Origin: Domibacillus mangrovi
GTDB taxonomy: Bacteria; Bacillota; Bacilli; Bacillales; Domibacillaceae
NCBI RefSeq assembly: GCF_001906925.1
Contig: NZ_MRWQ01000008.1
Coordinates: 175,743 to 239,742 of the forward strand
Length of the DNA stretch: 64,000 bases
Direction: 5' to 3'
Part shown: positions 54,769 through 61,455 of the stretch, piece by piece
Layout: each line of letters begins with the position of its first letter
How positions within the stretch are numbered: position 1 is the stretch's first letter
Translations under genes and position numbers: made by a program
The notes under the pieces: model-generated
The model's input: the letters and a program-made list of their open reading frames with translations, nothing else
Database searches by the model: none
Told to the model about the DNA's origin: nothing

Positions 54769-55701
54769 ATGACAAAAAATAAAATGATTTGTGATGTAGA
54801 AACAGGTGTATGCGGGGATGCTAACGATATAGCCATGGAAATGATTGATCTAAACCAGCCTAAAAAAAAGATTACTCTGTATTACGTAACAGACCCGATC
54901 TGCTCCCACTGCTGGGCACTTGAACCTGTTTTACGCCGATTTGAAAAACAATACGGGCACTATTTCACTATTCAAACCGTCATGGGCGGACTGCTCGAAA
55001 CGTGGGAAGGCTTCGCGGACGTCAAAAACGGCATTTCCGGTCCGGCTGATGTCGCCGCACACTGGAGAGAGGTCGGAGAACATTCGCGTATGCCGATTGA
55101 TGGTTCCGTCTGGCTCGAAAATCCAATCCATTCATCGTACCCGCCTTCCCGCGTGTTTAAAATCGTTCAGCAATCAGAGTCTCAGCTTGCGAACACCTTT
55201 TTACGGCGGGCACGAGAAGCCGTCTTTGCTTTCAATCAAAACATCGCGGACGAACCAATATTAATCGATATTTTAAATCAAATGAATCTCGACGGGGAAA
55301 CAATCATCAAAGAAGCGAACAGTGAAGCGGGCGAGCAACTATTGCAGCAAGACTTTGCACTCGCAAAACAACTCGGCGTCAGCGGATTCCCGACGATCGT
55401 CATGGTCAACGAAGAAAACAAAGGCATCAAAATCGTCGGTGCGCGGCCACTTGATTTCTATATAAACGGACTGGAACAAGCCCTTTCCATAACAGAGCCG
55501 CTTCAAACACAGACAATCCCTGCACTGCCATTACTTCTCGAACAAGAAGACCTATTATTTTCAAAAGAAATCGAAGTCCTGTACGATCTCGAACAAGCAA
55601 ACATTCCGTCCTTTATTCAAAAAGAACTTTCAGCTGATTCATACGAGCGTAACGACATTCTTGGCGAAACGTATATTAAAAAACCAATAAGGGAGAAATG
55701 A
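54769..55701 (+). CDS. DsbA-family thioredoxin-fold protein (SpxH/YjbH-like)
   Basis: 310 aa, with TDPICSHCWALEPVLRRFEKQYG at the N-terminal active site (CxxC as CSHC) and GVSGFPTIVMVNEENKG as the cis-Pro loop. The WALEP and YGHYFTIQ context is that of SpxH/YjbH, the adaptor that presents Spx to ClpXP in Bacillus. Operon position with an HxlR regulator is not that of the usual spxH, so it may be a paralog or a FrnE-like isomerase. Confidence 0.82.
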   Translation: MTKNKMICDVETGVCGDANDIAMEMIDLNQPKKKITLYYVTDPICSHCWALEPVLRRFEKQYGHYFTIQTVMGGLLETWEGFADVKNGISGPADVAAHWREVGEHSRMPIDGSVWLENPIHSSYPPSRVFKIVQQSESQLANTFLRRAREAVFAFNQNIADEPILIDILNQMNLDGETIIKEANSEAGEQLLQQDFALAKQLGVSGFPTIVMVNEENKGIKIVGARPLDFYINGLEQALSITEPLQTQTIPALPLLLEQEDLLFSKEIEVLYDLEQANIPSFIQKELSADSYERNDILGETYIKKPIREK

Positions 55702-55704
55702 CAA

Positions 55705-56013
55705 ATGGCTTATTTACTGCAAGTTGATTTTAAACATGAAGGACCGTTCGGAGACGAAATGACCACTGCTTTTTCTGATTTGGCAAAAAGCATTAATGAT
55801 GAAAAAGGATTCCTATGGAAAATATGGACCGAAAACAAAGAAACGAATGAAGCAGGTGGCATTTACCTGTTCGAAACAAAAACAGACGCGGAAAGCTATT
55901 TGACAATGCATACAAAACGGCTAAACGGATTCGGTGTCACGACCGTGCATGCAAAACTATTCGAAACGAACGAAGCATTAACAGCCATTAACCAAGGACC
56001 ACTCTCATCATAA
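55705..56013 (+). CDS. Monooxygenase-like protein, YdhR family
   Basis: 102 aa. A single antibiotic-biosynthesis-monooxygenase-like ferredoxin fold: LLQVDFKHEGPFGDEM, FLWKIWTENKETNEAGGIYLF and AESYLTMHTKRL. Matches YdhR, a dimeric protein of unknown substrate. It starts three bases after the DsbA-like stop with GGGAGAAATGAC between, so it is the last gene of the operon. Confidence 0.85.
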   Translation: MAYLLQVDFKHEGPFGDEMTTAFSDLAKSINDEKGFLWKIWTENKETNEAGGIYLFETKTDAESYLTMHTKRLNGFGVTTVHAKLFETNEALTAINQGPLSS

Positions 56014-56016
56014 TCA

Positions 56017-56060
56017 AAAGGCGATTCCCTTGCGGCACATGCCAAGGAATCGCCCTTTTT
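56017..56060 (+). terminator. Terminator of the hxlR-dsbA-ydhR operon
   Basis: AAAGGCGATTCC pairs with GGAATCGCC across a CTTG/CAAG inner stem and is followed by CTTTTT. Confidence 0.92.
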
Positions 56061-56062
56061 CC

Positions 56063-56197
56063 TTAAAACCCAATTTTCTTTCGATGCTGATCACGAAATT
56101 TCATATAGTACCCTTCACCTTGACCGTAAGACTTATAGATTTTAATCCCAATCCATTTTAATGGCGTCCAAATTTCTTTCATATGGTAGAGCGGCAT
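56063..56197 (-). CDS. Small basic protein, 44 aa
   Basis: ATG 56197 with AGGAGG seven bases upstream. Peptide MPLYHMKEIWTPLKWIGIKI, then YKSYGQGEGYYMKFRDQHRKKIGF. Basic and aromatic, possibly membrane-surface associated. It shares the + strand terminator region with the YdhR operon. Not recognised. Confidence 0.65.
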   Translation of the reverse strand: MPLYHMKEIWTPLKWIGIKIYKSYGQGEGYYMKFRDQHRKKIGF

Positions 56198-56243
56198 TTA
56201 TCGTACCTCCTGATTATAAAAGTATCATTCCTCTTGTACTCTT

Positions 56244-56387
56244 TTACAAAAAGTGGCGTAGTAATTTGATCCATCCAAAAAATGAAATCCAGAGCGGAAC
56301 ACTTAAGACCGCTGCCCATGTAGCCCCTATAAAGAAATGGCCTTCCTCATGATATTCATCCTTATTAATGTATTCATCATTCCTCAT
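56244..56387 (-). CDS. Small membrane protein, 47 aa
   Basis: ATG 56387 follows AAAAGGGCG. The first 17 residues are polar (MRNDEYINKDEYHEEGH), followed by a hydrophobic helix (FFIGATWAAVLSVPLWISFF) and a short basic end. It lies 46 bases upstream of the 44-aa gene and is transcribed the same way. Not recognised. Confidence 0.6.
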   Translation of the reverse strand: MRNDEYINKDEYHEEGHFFIGATWAAVLSVPLWISFFGWIKLLRHFL

Positions 56388-56532
56388 AATAGTTCGCCCT
56401 TTTCTTTTTAACGTTAATATGCCCACACTTATTTTGTTCTATACAAATGATTCGGTTTCAATTCACTTCGAAATGGGTAATGTACTGCATATAGCTATGA
56501 TATGAATGGAATGTACTGGAGGCGAGAATAGA

Positions 56533-57282
56533 TTGCTGAATACAAAAATGGCTTTATTGACGAAAGAAGAGATGAACACGCGTGAAGATTTGCCTGATTG
56601 GCTGAAGCGAGAATACACGACGTTTCATCAAACCGTGACCGATCCGACATTTCCTTGTTATTTTGGCATGAACGGAGAACACAAAGGAGAACTGCGCTAT
56701 GCGTACATTACACAAAAAGACTGGTCCAACTTGCCGCACGCACTGGAAAACTTTCTAGCCCTTTTTCAAAACCCCCCCTTCATCCGGCACGGCCTCTTCG
56801 TTTTCGTCGAACCATTTGAACGAGAAGGGACACTCGAACAATACAGAACGCAATTTTGGGACATTCTCCAATACGTTCATGAACAAGATCACGTAGAGTG
56901 GCCGGCAGAAAGCCCAAAAAACCCTGAACACTTTCTATGGGACTTTCATTTCAAGGGCGAACCAATCTTCGTCTTCGGCAATGCACCGGCCTATAAGCAG
57001 CGAAAAACCCGGCACCTCGGCAATTCCATGGTACTCGGATTTCAGCCCCGCAAAATTTTTGAAGGATTAAAAGGAACAGAAAAAGGCGGCATTATGTCTC
57101 GTGAAAAAGTGCGGGAGCGCGTTGAGAAATGGGACCGTCTTCCAAAGCATCCGGACATTAGCCACTTCGGCGACCCGGACCATAACGAGTGGAAACAATT
57201 TTTCATCGGCGACGACATCGAACCGATCAAAGGAACATGCCCGTTTCATCATAAAAGTGAATCTTCCATCAGCAAAGGCTGA
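56533..57282 (+). CDS. YqcI/YcgG-family protein
   Basis: 249 aa. Family motifs: FPCYFGMNGEHKGELRYAYI, LVFVEPF-type FVFVEPFEREG, FLWDFHFKGEPIFVFGNAP and LGNSMVLGFQPRKIFEGL, then RERVEKWD. The conserved Cys, His and Asp residues of the family are present; the function is not known. The start TTG 56533 sits behind GGAGGCGAG. The last eleven residues (HHKSESSISKG) are encoded by the ATAAAAGTGAATCTTCCATC end of a structured repeat, so the native C-terminus has been replaced or extended. Confidence 0.82.
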   Translation: MLNTKMALLTKEEMNTREDLPDWLKREYTTFHQTVTDPTFPCYFGMNGEHKGELRYAYITQKDWSNLPHALENFLALFQNPPFIRHGLFVFVEPFEREGTLEQYRTQFWDILQYVHEQDHVEWPAESPKNPEHFLWDFHFKGEPIFVFGNAPAYKQRKTRHLGNSMVLGFQPRKIFEGLKGTEKGGIMSREKVRERVEKWDRLPKHPDISHFGDPDHNEWKQFFIGDDIEPIKGTCPFHHKSESSISKG

Positions 57283-57392
57283 TGGTTAGATAAACCAATC
57301 AGGTCTTTACTAGTAGTTTGTCCCCGGCTTCTTTTTTTGATTCCTTTACGTTTCAAATTGGGGGGCTTACTGCCCGTTCATCTGCGATAAAG
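57251..57392 (+). repeat. Structured repeat, short copy R6 inside the 3' end of the YqcI-like gene
   Basis: 142 bp from ATAAAAGTGAATCTTCCATC to CTGCCCGTTCATCTGCGATAAA. It has a CCATCAGC/GCTGATGG hairpin in place of the long middle module. It belongs to the same subgroup as the copy at 16430. Confidence 0.78.
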
Positions 57393-57402
57393 AGAAAACG
57401 CA

Positions 57403-57434
57403 AAGAACGCCGGGACGCAACCCGGCGTTCTTTA
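57403..57434. terminator. Terminator-like hairpin after repeat R6
   Basis: AAAGAACGCCGGG pairs with CCCGGCGTTCTTT around six bases. Confidence 0.75.
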
Positions 57435-57465
57435 CGCCAACAATCTTCCTGTTTTCAAAGACATT

Positions 57466-57497
57466 AAAAAAGCACTTCCTTAAAGAAGCGCTTTATA
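57466..57497 (-). terminator. Terminator at the end of the 63-aa gene
   Basis: AAAGCACTTC pairs with GAAGCGCTTT; on the minus strand it is followed by TTTTTT. Confidence 0.65.
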
Positions 57498-57684
57498 ACA
57501 TGTTCCTATATTTTTTATAATGATACATTTTTCTTTTTCTTAGGCCCGTTTTAACTTTTTCATTTATGCAGCCCGCTTCTAAGTAGCGATACTTTACATA
57601 TTGATATTTGTGCCATTCAACAATCAGTTTTTGAATAAAGCTGACTCTTTTTGACTCATTTCCTCTTTCGTTTGCTATAATCAT
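57493..57684 (-). CDS. Small Lys/Tyr-rich protein under c-di-GMP control, 63 aa
   Basis: ATG 57684 lies behind GAGGAGGAGGAAAA. The peptide ends in the pattern WHKYQYVKYRYLEAGCIN, EKVKTGLRKRKMYHYKKYRN. The product at 59818 has the same layout (WHKYYYLKYQYLAEGCIN, KKIREELEEKKARHYKKYMD). Predicted as two basic amphipathic helices with one Cys and no signal peptide or membrane span. It follows a GEMM-I riboswitch by about 35 bases, so it is probably turned on or off by c-di-GMP. Function unknown. Confidence 0.75.
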   Translation of the reverse strand: MIIANERGNESKRVSFIQKLIVEWHKYQYVKYRYLEAGCINEKVKTGLRKRKMYHYKKYRNML

Positions 57685-57715
57685 TTTTCCTCCTCCTCTT
57701 TCTAAAAACCGTACG

Positions 57716-57812
57716 GAGGTCCGTATTCGGCAACTGGCTGACATAGTCTTCAAGACTTTAGTCCCTCTAGTTTTGCGTCATCATTTTTCAATGATTTTGC
57801 CCGTTCGTACAA
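57716..57812 (-). promoter_or_regulatory. c-di-GMP-I (GEMM-I) riboswitch
   Basis: On the minus strand: CGGGCAAAATCATT, a GAAA tetraloop closed by ATCATT/AATGAT, then GACGCAAAAC, then a second arm GGGACTAAAGTC, GACTATGTC with the CTAA/TATG tetraloop receptor, then CAGCCAGTTGCCGAAT. These are the conserved parts of the class I c-di-GMP aptamer. A following TACGGA-TCCGTA hairpin with CGGTTTTT may be the terminator of the expression platform. Confidence 0.88.
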
Positions 57813-58046
57813 TTTGTATTATATCTTCTATCATACGACATAAGTTACGAAAACGAAACGATATTTCTTAATTTTAGAAATTAAAGGAGATGTAGGCAAG
57901 ATTGCGCCGAATGTTTTAGAACGCAACCTCAAAGCCGAAAAGCCATATGAGAAATAGATAACGGATTTTACCGCATTTAAATGAATTGGAAAGAAGCTTT
58001 ATTTATCGCCAGTATTAGATTTAATTACTGTAGAAAGGACTTATAT

Positions 58047-58901
58047 ATGAACAAACAAAAAGAATTACGATCTTATAGTTTAATTGTACTTGGTACTTTT
58101 TTTGTCGGACTGTCGTTTAATCTCTTTTTATTACCAGCTCTTTTAGCAGCAGGAGGAGTCTCTGGAATCAGCACGATTCTTTATAGTCTGTACGGATGGA
58201 CGCCTGCTTTCGTTCAATGGAGTATGAATATTCCTATCTTTTTTCTCGGATACTTCCTTTTAGGAAAAGATTTTGGTGTTAAAACGTTTGTGGGAACGAC
58301 GTCACTTCCTTTATTTGTTTGGCTAACCTCTTACTTACCTTTTGCTGTAGAAGATCCTATGCTCTCCTCGATATATGGGGGAATACTCTTGGGTACAGGT
58401 CTTGGCTTGGTCTTTCGAGGGAACGGTTCCACCGGCGGTACGACTATTATCGGTCAGCTCATTAAAAAATACACAGGATTGTCAAGTGGTTTTGCACAGC
58501 TAATGATTGATGGCTCTGTTGTGATTTTTGCGATGATTGCCTTTGACTTAGAACTCGCTCTTTATGCGATGATTTCCATTTTTATCGGAAGCAAAGTCAT
58601 AGATGTCGTACAACTTCGCTCCTCCTCTTCTAAGCTTGTATTAATTATTACGGAAAATGAGCAACAAGTAACAAATCTGATCCGGAACGAAATCAATAGA
58701 GGTTTTACCAGAGTATGGTCGGAAGGAGGATTTTCGAATCAAAGAAAAGCATTGCTGTTTAGCGTAGTCGAACAATCAGAAGCCGTTTATCTAAAAGAGT
58801 TAATACAGAGTCATGACACCGATTCTTTTGTTATTTTTTTAAATGCTTCGGATATTGTAGGAAGGGGATTTTCTTTGCCGAAAGATTATCAAAGAAAATA
58901 A
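58047..58901 (+). CDS. YitT-family membrane protein (with DUF2179 domain)
   Basis: 284 aa. Five to six membrane spans (LIVLGTFFVGLSFNLFLLPA, GGVSGISTILYSLYGW, GNGSTGGTTIIGQLIKKYTG), followed by a cytoplasmic DUF2179 domain (KLVLIITENEQQVTNLIRNEINRGFTRV). The family has many paralogs in Bacilli and unknown substrates. The start ATG 58047 follows GAAAGGAC; an upstream ATG has no ribosome site. Monocistronic with a terminator. Confidence 0.88.
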   Translation: MNKQKELRSYSLIVLGTFFVGLSFNLFLLPALLAAGGVSGISTILYSLYGWTPAFVQWSMNIPIFFLGYFLLGKDFGVKTFVGTTSLPLFVWLTSYLPFAVEDPMLSSIYGGILLGTGLGLVFRGNGSTGGTTIIGQLIKKYTGLSSGFAQLMIDGSVVIFAMIAFDLELALYAMISIFIGSKVIDVVQLRSSSSKLVLIITENEQQVTNLIRNEINRGFTRVWSEGGFSNQRKALLFSVVEQSEAVYLKELIQSHDTDSFVIFLNASDIVGRGFSLPKDYQRK

Positions 58902-58958
58902 CTGACTCTATCATCATTGGATTAGCTATATATTTTAATTCTAAAACATATTCATACC

Positions 58959-58999
58959 AAAATGCAGTAAAATCTATCATTCAGATTTTACTGCATTTC
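58959..58999. terminator. Terminator between yitT-like and azoR genes
   Basis: AAATGCAGTAAAATCT pairs perfectly with AGATTTTACTGCATTT around a seven-base loop. Confidence 0.9.
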
Positions 59000-59035
59000 A
59001 AATAGACCTGACAGAGGGCTATGATTGAATCATCG

Positions 59036-59668
59036 TTAAGCCGTTACGGCTGATAAACTTTTTGCTGCCGCCTCCACTTTTGCTAAACCTTCCGCAATAA
59101 TGGTTTCAGCTTGATCTGGCATTGCATTATGACCTTCAATAATGACTTCTTGTACGATTTCCATACCGAATACACCGCCAACAACGTTTTTAATATAAGT
59201 AGCAGCCATTTCCATCGGTGCCGCTTCCGGTGTTGAATAAACGCCGCCACGTGCACTTAAAATAACGGCTTTTTTGTCCGTCATTAATTGGACCAATTGG
59301 CCATTTTCATCATATTTGAATGTAAAACCAGCTTGGTACACATAGTCGATGAATGTTTGTAATTTAGCTGGGATCGTTAAGTTCCATAATGGGAACGCAA
59401 ATACAACGACGTCTGCTGCTGTTAATGCATCCATTGCTTTTTGCTTTGCAGCTAAAATACGCTGTTCTATGTCTGTCATTTCTTCGCCTGATTGTACTTT
59501 ACCGAAAGCGTTGAACAATTCTTGACCAAAGTAAGGCATATCTTCCGCAAATACATCGTACGTTGTTACGTTGACGCCTTCTATGTTCTTCATAAACGTT
59601 TCATACATTTTACTTGATACAGCATCTGTTGCTGGACGGTTATTTGCTTTTATGACTAATACGTTCAT
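59036..59668 (-). CDS. azoR: FMN-dependent NADH-azoreductase
   Basis: 210 aa flavodoxin-fold enzyme that reduces azo and quinone compounds with NADH. N-terminal MNVLVIKANNRPATDAVSSKM, FMN-contact FAFPLWNLTIPAKLQTFIDY, AGFTFKYDENGQ and ILSARGGVYSTP. Usually linked to thiol or quinone stress. GGAG ends 11 bases before the ATG. Monocistronic. Confidence 0.92.
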   Translation of the reverse strand: MNVLVIKANNRPATDAVSSKMYETFMKNIEGVNVTTYDVFAEDMPYFGQELFNAFGKVQSGEEMTDIEQRILAAKQKAMDALTAADVVVFAFPLWNLTIPAKLQTFIDYVYQAGFTFKYDENGQLVQLMTDKKAVILSARGGVYSTPEAAPMEMAATYIKNVVGGVFGMEIVQEVIIEGHNAMPDQAETIIAEGLAKVEAAAKSLSAVTA

Positions 59669-59775
59669 TATATTGTCAATCTCCTTTAGTTATTATCAAT
59701 TCATTTATCTCGAATTAATAATATATTAAACTAGCATAAAAGTCAAGACTAGGCACACGAGAAAATGAAATAGTT

Positions 59776-59803
59776 AAAAACCCCCCTGACACGTCAGGAG
59801 GTT
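59776..59803 (-). terminator. Terminator of the 76-aa gene
   Basis: CCTGAC pairs with GTCAGG inside AACC/GGTT arms; on the minus strand the stem is followed by GGGTTTTTAAC. Confidence 0.7.
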
Positions 59804-59817
59804 CATCGCTCATTTCT

Positions 59818-60048
59818 CTATAAAATGTCCATATATTTTTTATAATGACGTGCCTTCTTTTCTTCAAGTTCCTCTCTAATCTTTTTGTTAATGCAGCCTT
59901 CTGCTAAATATTGATACTTCAGATAGTAGTATTTGTGCCATGCAATGATACATTTTTGCCGAAACGTCACGGTCTGTACATCATACTCTCTTTCCTCGTT
60001 TTCATATGGTTGATTCATAGACATGACCATTCGTTTTGTATCATTCAT
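59818..60048 (-). CDS. Small Lys/Tyr-rich protein, paralog of the 57493 product, 76 aa
   Basis: ATG 60048 behind GGGTGAGGGGG. About 18 acidic N-terminal residues (YENEEREYDVQTVTF) precede the shared core: WHKYYYLKYQYLAEGCIN and KKARHYKKYMD. The pair defines a small family of paralogs within 2.4 kb. No riboswitch is seen upstream here; instead a perfect cre-like site TGAAAACGCTTTCA lies 36 bases upstream. Confidence 0.72.
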   Translation of the reverse strand: MNDTKRMVMSMNQPYENEEREYDVQTVTFRQKCIIAWHKYYYLKYQYLAEGCINKKIREELEEKKARHYKKYMDIL

Positions 60049-60083
60049 CCCCCTCACCCTTTCATATCGCTTTAACTAGTATA

Positions 60084-60097
60084 TGAAAACGCTTTCA
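60084..60097. promoter_or_regulatory. cre-like (CcpA) operator
   Basis: TGAAAACGCTTTCA matches the catabolite-responsive element consensus. It sits upstream of the 76-aa paralog gene, so that gene may respond to carbon source. Confidence 0.6.
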
Positions 60098-60233
60098 ACT
60101 TTATGCCTTCATTTCATAGATTTCATCTTTTTTTCTGTAACAAAAGGCTGATCTTGTTCATTCCAAAAGCCGCTTTTCTCCGTAACACTCATCCTTTACT
60201 AAATTTTACAATAATTTAACAATTCTTCATAAA

Positions 60234-60260
60234 ACGCTTTCCATACTAAAGCGTTTTAAG
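60234..60260. repeat. Inverted repeat AAAACGCTTT/AAAGCGTTTT
   Basis: Ten-base arms with a seven-base spacer. The arms resemble cre half-sites. No T-run follows, so it is more likely an operator than a terminator. Confidence 0.55.
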
Positions 60261-60279
60261 CAAATATCATTACATGTAT

Positions 60280-60305
60280 AAAAGCCCCAGCACGCCGGGG
60301 CTCTT
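60280..60305 (-). terminator. Terminator of the SGNH hydrolase gene
   Basis: AGCCCC pairs with GGGGCT; on the minus strand the stem is followed by TTTTATAC. Confidence 0.75.
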
Positions 60306-60320
60306 GATCATTTTCAACGA

Positions 60321-61148
60321 TTATTGGTGAGTCCGTCCAAAGTAATGAAAAAGAACGTCGCCCCACATCTCATACCCTTCCTCATTCAAATGAATATCAT
60401 CTGCTAAAATGTCTCCCACACTTCGATGTTCTTCCCCGACTTTCGTTTTCATCGCCGCATTCACATCAAAGTATTCCCATTGAGCATCTTCTATAAAAGC
60501 TTTCGTACTGTCTAAATATCCTTGACGCGTATACCCCATCGGATTATTCTCGCCTCTCTCATCATCCGCTGTTGGGTTCGGTGAGATAATCAGAAAACGC
60601 GTATTCGGAAGTTTGCTTGTCATATCAGACATCATCGTCTCAATATCTTCATCCGTTTGATCATAGTACACTTCTTCTTTTTGATTCGCGATAATCGACG
60701 TTTCAAATATCACCAAGTCTGGCAGATCATTAACGACGATTAAATGCTTGTCCTCCTTTACTAAATCGGAAGTGGAATATCTTTCAAAGCCATAATTGTG
60801 AACCGTCACCGTTTTAAATAGTGGATCAAATGATTGCAATTTGTTTTGTAATAACGTATCATCTACGCCCGCAATACTATCGCTGCCAAGCAACGAAATC
60901 ACCACTTCACCGTTTACCAACGATTGATAACGCAAAAAGTCCAATACGGATTGTCCTGGATGTTGACTAGGATTTAACTCCTCCAATAAAGCGCTTTCTT
61001 TTTCCTTTTGAGCCTGTTTTAAGTCTTGACTGGCCCACGCTTCACGTTCAATTCTGTCCAACTTGCCCTGATACGAGACAAAACCTAAAATTAAAAATCC
61101 AAAAGCAACGACGACTGTTATGAACACAAAAATGCTGCTCTTTTTCAT
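60321..61148 (-). CDS. Membrane-anchored SGNH hydrolase
   Basis: 275 aa. One N-terminal membrane segment (SIFVFITVVVAFGFLILGFV) and a ~40-residue charged stalk precede an SGNH hydrolase domain. LLGSDSIAG is block I with the nucleophilic Ser. NDLPDLVIFETSIIANQKEE corresponds to block III. DDIHLNEEGYEMW carries the Asp/His of block V. Extracellular; probably an esterase of cell-wall or exopolysaccharide acyl groups. Confidence 0.82.
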   Translation of the reverse strand: MKKSSIFVFITVVVAFGFLILGFVSYQGKLDRIEREAWASQDLKQAQKEKESALLEELNPSQHPGQSVLDFLRYQSLVNGEVVISLLGSDSIAGVDDTLLQNKLQSFDPLFKTVTVHNYGFERYSTSDLVKEDKHLIVVNDLPDLVIFETSIIANQKEEVYYDQTDEDIETMMSDMTSKLPNTRFLIISPNPTADDERGENNPMGYTRQGYLDSTKAFIEDAQWEYFDVNAAMKTKVGEEHRSVGDILADDIHLNEEGYEMWGDVLFHYFGRTHQ

Positions 61149-61455
61149 GAAAGCACTCCTTTTTCTTTCTATTATGGTTAATATAAATCAATCCATATAG
61201 AAAATAAAAAACGACTTACCACATACTTCAAAATGGACTTCATTAAGAAAACTTCGCCGTAACCTGGCTAAACTCCTCTTGCCTTCACACATACCGCAAA
61301 TAATTAACAAAATTTCCATATATTTTTACTAGGATAAAAGGAAAAAATGTGCTTTTTTGATTATTTTTTTACAATTTTATTCCCATTTGGTAAGGATTAA
61401 GTAATAATTACTATAAGTGTATACAGCAAACTACGGTAAATGGAGGAGGATATAG
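61149..61455. other. Flagellin upstream region
   Basis: No gene. A 13-bp palindrome AGTAATAATTACT lies at 61400-61412, followed by TATAAG. I do not find a clear sigma-D promoter (TAAA-N15-GCCGATAA), which is unusual for a Bacillus flagellin. Confidence 0.4.
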
